A stretch of 64,000 bases of DNA from Pseudoflavonifractor sp902362925 (GTDB lineage: Bacteria; Bacillota; Clostridia; Oscillospirales; Oscillospiraceae). The stretch lies in NCBI GenBank assembly GCA_902362925.1, contig CABIYL010000013.1. One strand, written 5' to 3'. Positions 35,643 through 44,075 of the stretch are shown here, piece by piece. A program made the position numbers and the translations under genes. The notes under the pieces were generated by a model. It was not told where the DNA came from. It was given only the letters and a program-made list of their open reading frames with translations, and did not search any database. Numbering within the stretch: the first letter of the stretch is position 1; each line of letters starts with the position of its first letter.

Positions 35643-37070
35643 TTACACCACCTGAGCCTTAATCAGGTTGGTGGTGCCGCTCTTGCCGATGGGCACACCG
35701 GCGGTGATGACCACGGTGTCGCCGCACTTCACGGCGCCCTCCTTGCGGGCCACCTCCACGCTCATGGAGAACAGACGGTCGGTGGAATCCACAAAGCCGG
35801 TCAGGTAGGAGTGGACGCCCCAGGAGATGGCCAGCTGACGGCGGACCTTCTCGTTCTGGCACACGGCCACGATGGGGCAGGCGGGACGGAACCGGGAGAT
35901 GACCTTGGCGGTGTAGCCGGACTCGGTGGGCGCCAGGATGGCGGTGGCGTTCAGGTCCATAGCGGTCATGCAGCAGGTGTGGGTGATGGCGTCGTTGATG
36001 GTGGAGACGCCGGGCTGCAGGCTGTGCTCACGGAAGCGGCCCCAGTAGTTGATGGCGGACTCGGCGGCCTTCACGGTGGACACCATGGCCTCAACGGCCT
36101 CGATGGGGTACTTGCCGGAGGCGGTCTCGCCGGAGAGCATCACGCAGGAGGTGCCGTCGAACACGGCGTTGGCCACGTCGGAGACCTCGGCACGGGTGGG
36201 ACGGGGGTTGCGGATCATGGAGTCCAGCATCTGGGTGGCGGTGATGACGGGCTTGCCGGCCATGGTGGTAGCCTTGATCATCTTCTTCTGGAGGATGGGC
36301 ACCTCCTGAGCGGGGATCTCCACGCCCAGGTCGCCGCGGGCAACCATGACGCCGTCGGAGGCGGCGATGATCTCCTCCAGGTTGTCCACGCCCTCGCGGT
36401 TCTCAATCTTGGAGATGATGCGGATGTTGTCGCCGCCGTACTCGTGCAGGCAGGCGCGGATGTCCTCCACGTCGCTGGCCTTCCGGACGAAGGAAGCGGC
36501 GATGAAGTCGAAGTCGTTCTCAGCGGCGAACTTCAGGTCCTCCTTGTCCTTCTCGGTGAGGGAGGGCAGCAGGATGTGGACATTGGGAATGTTGATGGAC
36601 TTATTGTTGGACAGGGGGCCGCCGTTCTCCACGACGCAGACGATCTCCTGGCCCTTGATCTCCTGGACCAGCAGGTCGATCAGGCCGTCATCCACCAGGA
36701 TGTGGTTGCCGGGGGCCACCTCGTTGTGCAGGTTGGCATAGGTAACGGAGACCCGCTCGGCAGTGCCCTCGCACTCAGCGGTGGTGAGGGTGAAGGTGTC
36801 GTCCTTCTTCAGCTCGATGCGGCCGTCCTTGAAGGTCTTGATGCGGATCTCAGGGCCCTTGGTATCCAGGATAGCAGCCACGGGGATACCCAGCTCGTCC
36901 CGGACGCGCTTGAGCTTGGTCAGCTGAGCCAGGTGGCTCTCGTGGGTACCGTGGGAGAAGTTGAAGCGGGCGGCGTTCATGCCGGCAAGGATCAGCTTAC
37001 GGATCATTTCCTCGCTGTCCACGGCGGGACCCAGAGTGCAGATAATTTTTGTCTTTCTCATATCGGACAT
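35643..37070 (-). CDS. pyk: Pyruvate kinase
   Basis: 475 residues. ATG 37070 is preferred because GGAGG lies ten bases upstream, while ATG 37079 touches the site. Motifs: KTKIICTLGPAVDSEEM, MNAARFNFSHGTHE, LDTKGPEIR, the active-site MVARGDLGVEIP with the Lys-containing SKIENREGV, and PTRAEVSDVANAVFDGT. Converts phosphoenolpyruvate and ADP to pyruvate and ATP. It lacks the extra C-terminal PEP-utiliser domain found in some Firmicutes. Its last 14 codons and terminator are duplicated downstream. Confidence 0.96.
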   Translation of the reverse strand: MSDMRKTKIICTLGPAVDSEEMIRKLILAGMNAARFNFSHGTHESHLAQLTKLKRVRDELGIPVAAILDTKGPEIRIKTFKDGRIELKKDDTFTLTTAECEGTAERVSVTYANLHNEVAPGNHILVDDGLIDLLVQEIKGQEIVCVVENGGPLSNNKSINIPNVHILLPSLTEKDKEDLKFAAENDFDFIAASFVRKASDVEDIRACLHEYGGDNIRIISKIENREGVDNLEEIIAASDGVMVARGDLGVEIPAQEVPILQKKMIKATTMAGKPVITATQMLDSMIRNPRPTRAEVSDVANAVFDGTSCVMLSGETASGKYPIEAVEAMVSTVKAAESAINYWGRFREHSLQPGVSTINDAITHTCCMTAMDLNATAILAPTESGYTAKVISRFRPACPIVAVCQNEKVRRQLAISWGVHSYLTGFVDSTDRLFSMSVEVARKEGAVKCGDTVVITAGVPIGKSGTTNLIKAQVV

Positions 37071-37374
37071 GGCTGACATACCTCCATATCGGTGGTTATA
37101 TTTCAGGTTTTGAATATCTTTGCGGGATAATCATACTACAAAGGAGGCCGTTTGAAAAGGGGTAATCGCTACAATCCAAAAGATTTAACATTTTCCTTAA
37201 TCGTCATTTTATCCATATCGCTTCCAGCAATTTCCCGATTATCTATTCCATATCCCAGGTTAAGCGGTTCCTTAGCCTCTTTTCGCTTCTCCTGCGTATT
37301 GCGTCAGAGCGCTGACGCATAAAAGAGCGCCATGCCCACCGGCATGGCGCTCCCATTTGCTGTTATTTCTTCTG
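37071..37374 (-). promoter_or_regulatory. 304-base gap upstream of pyk
   Basis: AT-rich leader of pyk. A weak minus-strand promoter may be TTTCAA-N16-TATGAT about 80 bases before the start. Near its far end is a perfect 8-bp hairpin TGCGTCAG-AGCG-CTGACGCA (37300-37319) directly after the terminator at 37326-37351. I see no gene and no known riboswitch. Confidence 0.4.
37326..37351 (-). terminator. Terminator of the CNNM/CorC gene
   Basis: 11-bp perfect stem AGCGCCATGCC with a 4-base loop, then CTTTTATG on the minus strand, 23 bases after the stop codon. Confidence 0.82.
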
Positions 37375-38724
37375 TTACTCCGCCTTTTCCTCTTCCTGAG
37401 GCGGAATTTCCAGCCTGGAAACCGTGGCCCACTCCACCCGTCGGTCGTTAAGCTCCTCCACCCGGATGTGAAGGCCGCACACGTCCACCTCGGGGTGGCT
37501 GCCGTCCTCGGGGATGACAGCCAGCTGGGCGAACACCAGGCCGCCCAGGGTGTCGTACTCCTCGTCCTCGGGCAGCTCCACGCCCAGGGCCTCGGCCACC
37601 TCCTCCAGGTCGGCGGAACCGGCGATGCGCCACAGGTTCTCCCCCAAAGGCACGATCTCCTGCTCGTCCTGGGGGTCAAACTCGTCATAGATGTTGCCCA
37701 CAATCTCCTCCAGCAGGTCCTCCATGGTGATGATGCCGCTGGTGCCGCCGTACTCGTCCACCACGATGGCCATGTGGATCTTTTTGGCCTGCATATCCCG
37801 GAACAGGGCGTCGGTCCGCACCGACTCGGGCACAAAGTAGGCCGGGGTCAGCAGCTCCCGCAGGGGCTTGGGCTGGGCCTCCCGGGCGTTGAGCAGGTAG
37901 GTGCGGGTGTTCAGGATGCCGATGACGTCGTCGGCGTCCTCCTCGTAGACAGGGAACCGGGTCAGGCCGGTCTCCCGGATGGTGCGGATAATCTCCTCGT
38001 CGCTGTCCTGGGCCCAGAGCATGACCACGTCGGTGCGGTGAATCATGACCTCCTCGGCGGTCATGTTGTTGAACTCGAAGATGTTGTCAATCATCTCCTT
38101 CTCGCCCGACTCAATGGCCCCCTTTTCCTCGCCGATGTCCATCATCATGCGGATCTCCTCCTCGGAGACCTCATCCTCCTCGGCGTTGGGGTCAATATGT
38201 AGCAGGCGCAGCATGCCGTTGGTGGACACGGTGAGCAGCCAGATGAGGGGCCGCATCACCGCCGACAGGAAGGACACCACGCCGCAGGTGAACCGGGCCA
38301 CCTCCTCCGTCTTCTGCATGGCCAGGCGCTTGGGCACCAGCTCGCCCAGCACCAGGGTGAAGAAGGACAGAATGATGGTGATCAGAATGACCGCCAGGCT
38401 GTTCACCGCAGCGGCCGTGGCGGCGTCCAGCTGCCACTTCAGCACAGCCCAGTCCCGGATGCGGCCGGCAAAGTTGTCGGCCGCGAAAGCCGAGCCCAGG
38501 AATCCGGCCAGCGTGATGCCGATCTGGATGGTGGAGAGGAAGCGGGTGGGGGCCTCCACAATCTTCAGCAGCTTGGCCGCCTTCTTGTCCCCCTCCTCCG
38601 CCTCCCGGCGCAGGACATTTTCATTCAGCGAGATGACCGCAATCTCTGTGGCGGCAAAATACGCGTTGACCAGAATCAGAATCAGCTGCAGCAGCAATTG
38701 GGGCCATATAGGGTCCGATGACAC
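37375..38724 (-). CDS. CNNM/CorC-type membrane protein (hemolysin family, UPF0053)
   Basis: 449 residues from GTG 38724 with AGGAGG upstream; ATG 38742 lies within the ribosome site. CNNM transmembrane domain (residues 1-185: NAYFAATEIAVISLNE, FTLVLGELVPKRLAM), two CBS motifs (MIHRTDVVMLWAQD, VRTDALFRDMQAKKIHMAIVVDEYGG) and a C-terminal CorC_HlyC domain. The family exports Mg2+ or similar ions and senses ATP through the CBS pair. Monocistronic. Confidence 0.92.
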   Translation of the reverse strand: MSSDPIWPQLLLQLILILVNAYFAATEIAVISLNENVLRREAEEGDKKAAKLLKIVEAPTRFLSTIQIGITLAGFLGSAFAADNFAGRIRDWAVLKWQLDAATAAAVNSLAVILITIILSFFTLVLGELVPKRLAMQKTEEVARFTCGVVSFLSAVMRPLIWLLTVSTNGMLRLLHIDPNAEEDEVSEEEIRMMMDIGEEKGAIESGEKEMIDNIFEFNNMTAEEVMIHRTDVVMLWAQDSDEEIIRTIRETGLTRFPVYEEDADDVIGILNTRTYLLNAREAQPKPLRELLTPAYFVPESVRTDALFRDMQAKKIHMAIVVDEYGGTSGIITMEDLLEEIVGNIYDEFDPQDEQEIVPLGENLWRIAGSADLEEVAEALGVELPEDEEYDTLGGLVFAQLAVIPEDGSHPEVDVCGLHIRVEELNDRRVEWATVSRLEIPPQEEEKAE

Positions 38725-38887
38725 GGAAATTCCTCCTAACAAATGTTCAGGCAGATTGACACCTCCGCCTTTGTCGCAGAATTATACCACAACTGTGGCG
38801 GAAATACACTACTTTTTGCAAAAATCTTACACTTCTAATTTTCTGTCCCCCTTCTTTGTCAAAATGAGTGCGCATTCCCTCGGCCCA

Positions 38888-39024
38888 TGCTATAATAATG
38901 TCTGCCGAATCAGCCCTTGCGCAGGGCATTAGGCAGATACAGACCTGCTGCGCTTCTAAAAGCCCTGATGTCCGCTGTTTTTTGCGGTGTTCAGTCATTT
39001 TCTTTATCAAGTGAGGGATGCCCT
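38888..39024 (+). promoter_or_regulatory. Extended -10 promoter and structured leader of the ClC operon
   Basis: TGCTATAAT (38888-38896) is a full extended -10. The leader of about 120 bases can form TCTGCC/GGCAGA enclosing GCCCT/AGGGC, or instead GCGCAGG pairing with CCTGCTGCGC, or AGGGC with a later GCCCT. CCGC-TGTTTTTT-GCGG follows. Mutually exclusive stems suggest regulation. It does not match a riboswitch class I know. The rest of the 300-base gap (38725-38887) shows nothing further. Confidence 0.45.
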
Positions 39025-40296
39025 GTGAATACGCTCCGGGACCGCCTGCCCAACTGGGCTGGGCAGCCTGTGATTTTTGTGAAATGGCTTATCTTTGCCT
39101 GCCTCATCGGCCTTATCTGCGGCGGTGTGGGCACCCTGTTCCACTTCGCTATTGACGCCGCCGCCGAGCTGCGTGGAGAATACCCCTGGATTCTGTGGCT
39201 GCTGCCCGCAGGCGGCGCCCTCATCGTCCTGCTCTACCGCTGGTGCGGCATGGAGAAGGACCGGGGCACCAACTTCGTACTGGTGGCCGTGCGGGAAAAC
39301 GAGCCTCTCCGCCTGCGTACCGCCCCTCTCATCTTCGCCGCCACCGTCATCACCCATCTGGTGGGCGGCTCCTCCGGCCGTGAGGGCGCTGCCCTCCAGC
39401 TGGGCGGCTCCATCTCCTCCAAAATCGGCCGTTGGATGGGCCTGGACGACAAGGACAGCCGGGTCATCACCATGTGCGGCATGTCTGCCGCCTTCTCCGC
39501 CCTCTTCGGCACCCCCCTGGCCGCCGCCGTGTTCTCCATGGAGGTGGTGAGCGTGGGCGTCATGTACTACGCCGCCATTGTCCCCTGCACCATCGCCTCT
39601 CTGGTGGGCGTGGGCGTGGCCGCCTCCTTCGGCGTGCCCCCCACCGTCTACGACCTCACCGGCGTGCCCGCTCTCAGCGTCGTCACCGCCCTCCAGTGCG
39701 TGGGCATGGGTGTCCTCTTCGCCCTGCTGTCCATCCTGTTCTGCCGGGTGATGCACGCCGCCCCCAAGCTCTACAATAAATTCATCCCCCGTCCCGTTCT
39801 CCGGGCTGCTGTGGGCGGCGCCCTGGTCATCGCCCTGACCTATCTGGTGTGGCTGTGGAATCCGGGCACCTACGACTACAACGGCGCAGGCGCCGGGCTC
39901 ATCGCCCAGGCCATTGGCGGACAGGCACGGCCCGAGGCTTTTCTGCTGAAAATCCTGTTCACCGCCGTCACCCTGGGCGCCGGCTTCAAGGGCGGCGAGA
40001 TTGTGCCCGTGTTCTTCACCGGCGCCACCTTCGGCTGCGTGGCCGCCCCCTTCCTGGGCCTGCCCGCCACCTTCGGCGCAGCGCTGGGCATGACGGCGGT
40101 ATTCTGCGGCGTCACCAACTGCCCCATGACCTCCCTGTTCCTGGCCTATGAGCTCTTCGGCGGCCAGGGTCTGCCCCTCTTTGCCCTGTCCTGCGCCGTG
40201 GCCTACATGCTCTCCGGCTACTATGGTCTGTATAGTGAACAGAAAATCGTGTATTCTAAGTTCAGACCGGAATTTATTGATAAAAAGGCGGAGTGA
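39025..40296 (+). CDS. ClC-family anion channel/transporter
   Basis: 423 residues from GTG 39025, with GAGGGA six bases upstream. Core motifs: GGSSGREGAALQLGGSI with the gating Glu, GTPLAAAVFSMEV, GAGFKGGEIVPVFF, GMTAVFCGVTNCP. The first selectivity motif GSGIP is replaced by DRGTNFVLV, as in the branch that includes fluoride-exporting ClCs. Chloride versus fluoride therefore cannot be settled here. Three bases separate it from an amidohydrolase gene. Confidence 0.9.
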   Translation: MNTLRDRLPNWAGQPVIFVKWLIFACLIGLICGGVGTLFHFAIDAAAELRGEYPWILWLLPAGGALIVLLYRWCGMEKDRGTNFVLVAVRENEPLRLRTAPLIFAATVITHLVGGSSGREGAALQLGGSISSKIGRWMGLDDKDSRVITMCGMSAAFSALFGTPLAAAVFSMEVVSVGVMYYAAIVPCTIASLVGVGVAASFGVPPTVYDLTGVPALSVVTALQCVGMGVLFALLSILFCRVMHAAPKLYNKFIPRPVLRAAVGGALVIALTYLVWLWNPGTYDYNGAGAGLIAQAIGGQARPEAFLLKILFTAVTLGAGFKGGEIVPVFFTGATFGCVAAPFLGLPATFGAALGMTAVFCGVTNCPMTSLFLAYELFGGQGLPLFALSCAVAYMLSGYYGLYSEQKIVYSKFRPEFIDKKAE

Positions 40297-40299
40297 ACC

Positions 40300-41859
40300 A
40301 TGAATCAGACTCTCTTTTACAACGGAACCATTCTCACCATGGAGGACGGCCCCGCACCCCAGGCCGTGCTGGTGGAGGACGGCGTCATCCGGGCCGTTGG
40401 GACACTGGCGGAGCTGGAGACGCTGGCTCCGGATGCCGCACGGCGGGACCTGTCCGGCCGCACCCTGATGCCCGCCTTTCTGGACCCCCACAGCCACCTG
40501 ACCGCCCTGGCCTCCACCCTGGACCTGTGTCCCCTGGGCAGCGCCGCATCCTTTGCGGACATCGCCCGGCTGCTGCTGGAGTTCCAGAAAAAGCGGAACA
40601 TGCCCGCCGGTCAGTGGCTCATCGGCTTCGGGTACGACCACAACGTGCTTGCAGAACGTGCCCAGCCCGACCGTCACACTCTGGACGGCACCTTCCCCGA
40701 GACCCCGGTGCTCATCTCCAACGCCTCGGGCCACATGGGCGTGGCCAACTCCGCCGCACTGAAGCTGCTGAACATCACCGCCGACACCCCCAATCCTGAG
40801 GGCGGCAGAATCGGCCGTGAGGCCGACGGCCGCACCCCCAGCGGCTACCTGGAGGAGAACGCCTTCATCCGTCTGGCCTCTTCCATGCCCGGCCCTTCGC
40901 CGGAGCAGGCGGCCCGCAACGTGGAGCGTGCGGAGGAGATCTACCTCTCCCACGGCATCACCCTCATTCAGGACGGCCTCACCGACACGGGCCGTTACGC
41001 CCTGCTCTCCGCCGCCCATCTGAAGACCGAGGCGGTGGGGTACGCCGACCTGAAAAACACCCCTGAGCTGATTGACAGGCCCCACATCGGCGGGTATAAA
41101 ATTTTTCTGGACGGTTCTCCCCAGGGCAGAACCGCCTGGATGCTGGAGCCCTACGCCTCCAACACCCCCGACCAGCCCGACTACCGGGGTTATCCCATCT
41201 ACTCCGACGAGGAGGTCACCGGTTTTGTCCGCGCCGCCCTCACCCAGGGCAAACAGCTGCTGGCCCACTGCAACGGAGACGCCGCTGCTGCCCAGTATAT
41301 CCGCTGCTGCCGTGCCGCCCAGGAGGAGACCGGCCTTAAAATCGCGGCTATCCGGCCGGTGATGATCCACGCTCAGCTGGTCCGCCGGGAACAGCTGGAG
41401 GAGATGAAGGAGCTGGGCATTATCCCCTCCTTCTTTGCCGCCCACCTGTGGTACTGGGGAGACGTCCACGCCGAGAACTTCGGCCCTGACCGGGCCGCAT
41501 CCATCAGCCCCCTGGGCTGGGCGGAGGAGCTGGGTCTCCCCTTCACCCTCCACCAGGATACGCCGGTCATCCAGCCCGATATGCTGGAGACGGTGTGGTG
41601 CGCCGTCAACCGTGTGACCCGGGAGGGAAAGACACTGGGTCCGGCGCTGAAGGTCTCCCCCATGGCCGCCCTCCGGGCGGTCACCCTCCACGCCGCTTAC
41701 CAGTATTCCCGTGAGGACATCCTGGGCTCTATCAAGCCCGGCAAGCAGGCCGACCTTATCGTCCTCTCCGCCGCCCCCACGGCGGTGGACCCCATGGACA
41801 TCCGCTCCATCCAGGTGCTGGAGACCATCCACGGCGGCAAAACGGTCTGGCAGGCATAA
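40300..41859 (+). CDS. YtcJ-like amidohydrolase (amidohydrolase family 3)
   Basis: 519 residues. Urease-like barrel: metal motif DPHSHLTAL (residues about 64-72), FGYDHN, SNASGHMGVANSAAL, YKIFLDGSPQGRTAWM, HCNGDAA, HAQLV, HQDTPV, and the C-terminal small beta domain (GSIKPGKQADLIVLS). Hydrolyses an amide or related bond in an unknown small molecule. Directly downstream of the ClC gene and upstream of the serine dehydratase genes. Confidence 0.88.
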   Translation: MNQTLFYNGTILTMEDGPAPQAVLVEDGVIRAVGTLAELETLAPDAARRDLSGRTLMPAFLDPHSHLTALASTLDLCPLGSAASFADIARLLLEFQKKRNMPAGQWLIGFGYDHNVLAERAQPDRHTLDGTFPETPVLISNASGHMGVANSAALKLLNITADTPNPEGGRIGREADGRTPSGYLEENAFIRLASSMPGPSPEQAARNVERAEEIYLSHGITLIQDGLTDTGRYALLSAAHLKTEAVGYADLKNTPELIDRPHIGGYKIFLDGSPQGRTAWMLEPYASNTPDQPDYRGYPIYSDEEVTGFVRAALTQGKQLLAHCNGDAAAAQYIRCCRAAQEETGLKIAAIRPVMIHAQLVRREQLEEMKELGIIPSFFAAHLWYWGDVHAENFGPDRAASISPLGWAEELGLPFTLHQDTPVIQPDMLETVWCAVNRVTREGKTLGPALKVSPMAALRAVTLHAAYQYSREDILGSIKPGKQADLIVLSAAPTAVDPMDIRSIQVLETIHGGKTVWQA

Positions 41860-41931
41860 CCCCTCCATTTTCCTTCTCTCCCGTGCCGGGCAGCTTCACC
41901 TGTCCGCGCGCTTCTGAAAGGTGGTTTTTCC

Positions 41932-42600
41932 TTGAACATTTTCGATATCATGGGCCCCGTCATGGTCGGACCGTCCAGCTCCCACACGGCGGGAGCGGTG
42001 CGCATCGGCCTCATCACCCGCAAGCTGCTGGGCCGTCCCCCCGTACGGGCCGAGCTGCTGCTCCACGGCTCTTTTGCCGCCACTGGCAAGGGCCACGGCA
42101 CCGACCGTGCCCTGGTGGCCGGTCTGCTGGGCATGGCCCCCGATGACCCGGACATTCCCCGCGCCTTTCCCCTGGCCGAGCGGGCCGGGATGCTGGTACG
42201 AATGGGCAGCATCGTCCTCCGGGGCGCCCACCCCAACTCAGTGCTGCTGCGGGTGGAGGATGAGCGGGGCAACACCCTGGAGGTCAACGCCTCCTCCCTG
42301 GGCGGCGGCCGGGTTCGGGTCAACGCCATTGACGGGCTGGACGCCTCCTTCACCGGTGAGTACCCCACCCTCATCATCCGCAACGAGGACAAGCCCGGCG
42401 CGGTGGCCGAAGTGACCGGCATCCTCTCCCGGCGTCAGGTCAACATCGCCACCATGCAGCTCTACCGCAACATGCGGGGCGGCCTGGCCGTAATGGTACT
42501 GGAAAGCGACCAGGCCATCTGGCAGGAGGCCATTGAGGAACTGCGGGCCTGCCCGGGCATCGTGCGGGTGACCTATCTCAACATGGAGGAGGACAGCTGA
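41932..42600 (+). CDS. sdaAB: L-serine ammonia-lyase, iron-sulfur-dependent, beta subunit
   Basis: 222 residues from TTG 41932, with AAAGGTGG upstream. Start NIFDIMGPVMVGPSSSHTAG is diagnostic (PSSSHT loop). ACT domain in the C-terminal third (IIRNEDKPGAVAEVTGILSR, VNIATMQLYRN). Pairs with the alpha subunit one base downstream to convert L-serine to pyruvate and ammonia. Oxygen-labile, as expected for an anaerobe. Confidence 0.95.
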   Translation: MNIFDIMGPVMVGPSSSHTAGAVRIGLITRKLLGRPPVRAELLLHGSFAATGKGHGTDRALVAGLLGMAPDDPDIPRAFPLAERAGMLVRMGSIVLRGAHPNSVLLRVEDERGNTLEVNASSLGGGRVRVNAIDGLDASFTGEYPTLIIRNEDKPGAVAEVTGILSRRQVNIATMQLYRNMRGGLAVMVLESDQAIWQEAIEELRACPGIVRVTYLNMEEDS

Positions 42601-42601
42601 C

Positions 42602-43459
42602 ATGGCGTTTACATCTGTGGAGGGCCTCCTGCGGGCGGCGGCGGATATGCCGCTGTGGCAGGCGGTCCGGGACGACGATATGCAGGACCGTGGCGCTGAC
42701 GCCGCCGAGTCCTGGGACCAGATGGCCCGTCTCTGGACGGCCATGACCGAGAGTGTGGAGCAGTACAGCCCACGGCTTCGCTCGTCCAGCGAGCTGGTGG
42801 GCGGCGAGGGCGGCCTGGTGGCGGAACAGGGCGGCAGGCTGTGCGGTCCCTTCTTCTCCGCCGTCATCGCCACCGCCCTGAAAACCGGCGAGTGCAACGC
42901 CTGTATGCGGCGCATTGTGGCCGCCCCCACGGCAGGCGCCAGCGGCGTGCTGCCCGCCGTGCTCCTTCCCCTTCAGCAGCGGGACGGCCTCTCCGACGAG
43001 GTCATGACCCAGGCCCTCTATGTGGCCGCCGGGTTCGGGCAGGTCATCGCCTCCCGGGCCTCCATCTCGGGCGCGGAGGGTGGCTGTCAGGCCGAGGTGG
43101 GTTCCGCCTCGGGTATGGCCGCCGCCGCTCTGGTCCACCTCATGGGCGGCACACCGGAGCAGATGGCCCATGCCTGCGCCATGGCCCTGAGCAATATTCT
43201 GGGCCTGGTGTGCGACCCGGTAGCCGGACTGGTGGAGGTGCCCTGCGTCAAGCGCAACGTGATGGGCGCCATGAACGCCCTGTCCTGCGCCGAGATGGCC
43301 CTGTGCGGGGTGAAGAACGCCATCCCCTGCGATGAGGTCATTGACGCCATGCGGTCCGTGGGCGACTCCATGCCCGCCGCCCTCCGGGAGACCGGCATGG
43401 GCGGTCTGGCCGCCACGCCTACCGGCCGGCGCATCGCGGAGCAGATTCTGGGCAAATAA
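42602..43459 (+). CDS. sdaAA: L-serine ammonia-lyase, iron-sulfur-dependent, alpha subunit
   Basis: 285 residues. Contains RIVAAPTAGASGVLPAVLL and the [4Fe-4S] cysteines in EGGCQAEVG, LVCDPVAGLVEVPC and the preceding region. Catalytic subunit; the ATG follows the beta-subunit stop by one base. Followed by a strong terminator, so it ends the operon. Confidence 0.95.
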   Translation: MAFTSVEGLLRAAADMPLWQAVRDDDMQDRGADAAESWDQMARLWTAMTESVEQYSPRLRSSSELVGGEGGLVAEQGGRLCGPFFSAVIATALKTGECNACMRRIVAAPTAGASGVLPAVLLPLQQRDGLSDEVMTQALYVAAGFGQVIASRASISGAEGGCQAEVGSASGMAAAALVHLMGGTPEQMAHACAMALSNILGLVCDPVAGLVEVPCVKRNVMGAMNALSCAEMALCGVKNAIPCDEVIDAMRSVGDSMPAALRETGMGGLAATPTGRRIAEQILGK

Positions 43460-43466
43460 CAGCACA

Positions 43467-43501
43467 AAAAGAGCCTCTGCGCATGGCGCAGAGGCTCTTT
43501 T
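43467..43501. terminator. Terminator of the sda operon
   Basis: 16-bp perfect arms AAAAGAGCCTCTGCGC with a 3-base loop, ending in TTTT. Confidence 0.9.
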
Positions 43502-43562
43502 CATATACGGCTCACTCCACCGTCACCGGCTCTCCCGTTGTTGTGGGTTCACCTCAATATCG

Positions 43563-43967
43563 TCACTCCAGCAGTCCGTTTGCGTAGCGGTTGAGCGCCT
43601 CACAGGGCTCATACTTGGTCCGGTAGCCCACCCCGTCTATCACCAGAAAGGGGTTGTATGCCAGGATATCAGTGGTGCTGCCGTCGTCCAGATGGAGGGT
43701 AAAAAGCGCCCCCTGACCGGCGTACTCCGTATAGGAGTCGTCCCGGTCATAGATGACCACCTGGCTGAGATACTCCGCCAACTCCCCGGTATCCGGAATT
43801 TCCAGCGTGATGTCCGGCGGGGTGAGCAGCACTGTTGCGGACTGGATATCCGCCGCCGTCAGGTCCTTGTAGGGCCGCCGCCCAGCCATGGCGGAAGCGG
43901 CCAATATACCACCCGCAATGACCGCCAAGCACAGCAGGGCAATGAGCCAGCGCTTTCCTCTTTTCAT
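43563..43967 (-). CDS. Small membrane-anchored extracytoplasmic protein
   Basis: 134 residues from ATG 43967, with AGGAGGGA upstream. Basic start KRGKRW, a hydrophobic segment (residues 8-27), then a soluble domain (TVLLTPPDITLEIPD, VIYDRDDSYTEYAGQGALFTLHLDDGS). Family not recognised. After the stop, the same frame continues past a second stop into GEPTTTGEPVTVE, which looks like a lost C-terminal tail. Confidence 0.7.
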   Translation of the reverse strand: MKRGKRWLIALLCLAVIAGGILAASAMAGRRPYKDLTAADIQSATVLLTPPDITLEIPDTGELAEYLSQVVIYDRDDSYTEYAGQGALFTLHLDDGSTTDILAYNPFLVIDGVGYRTKYEPCEALNRYANGLLE

Positions 43968-44026
43968 ACAGACTCCCTCCTTTTGTTCTTCTGCTTGTAT
44001 AGACGAAAAACAGTCCGAAATGTTTC

Positions 44027-44059
44027 AAGGGGTCAGCGTCCTTTGGACGCTGACCCCTT
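44027..44059. terminator. Terminator hairpin
   Basis: 15-bp perfect arms AAGGGGTCAGCGTCC with a TTT loop. GTTTTT follows on the plus strand. It lies 16 bases after the ROK-like stop on the minus strand. Confidence 0.75.
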
Positions 44060-44075
44060 GTTTTTCTATGTACTT

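Noticed and set aside
38903..39024. Fluoride riboswitch before the ClC gene
   Set aside because: A TGATG is present near the 3' side, but the conserved 5' GGNGATGG and the pairing partner of the 3' segment are missing. Kept only as an unclassified structured leader.
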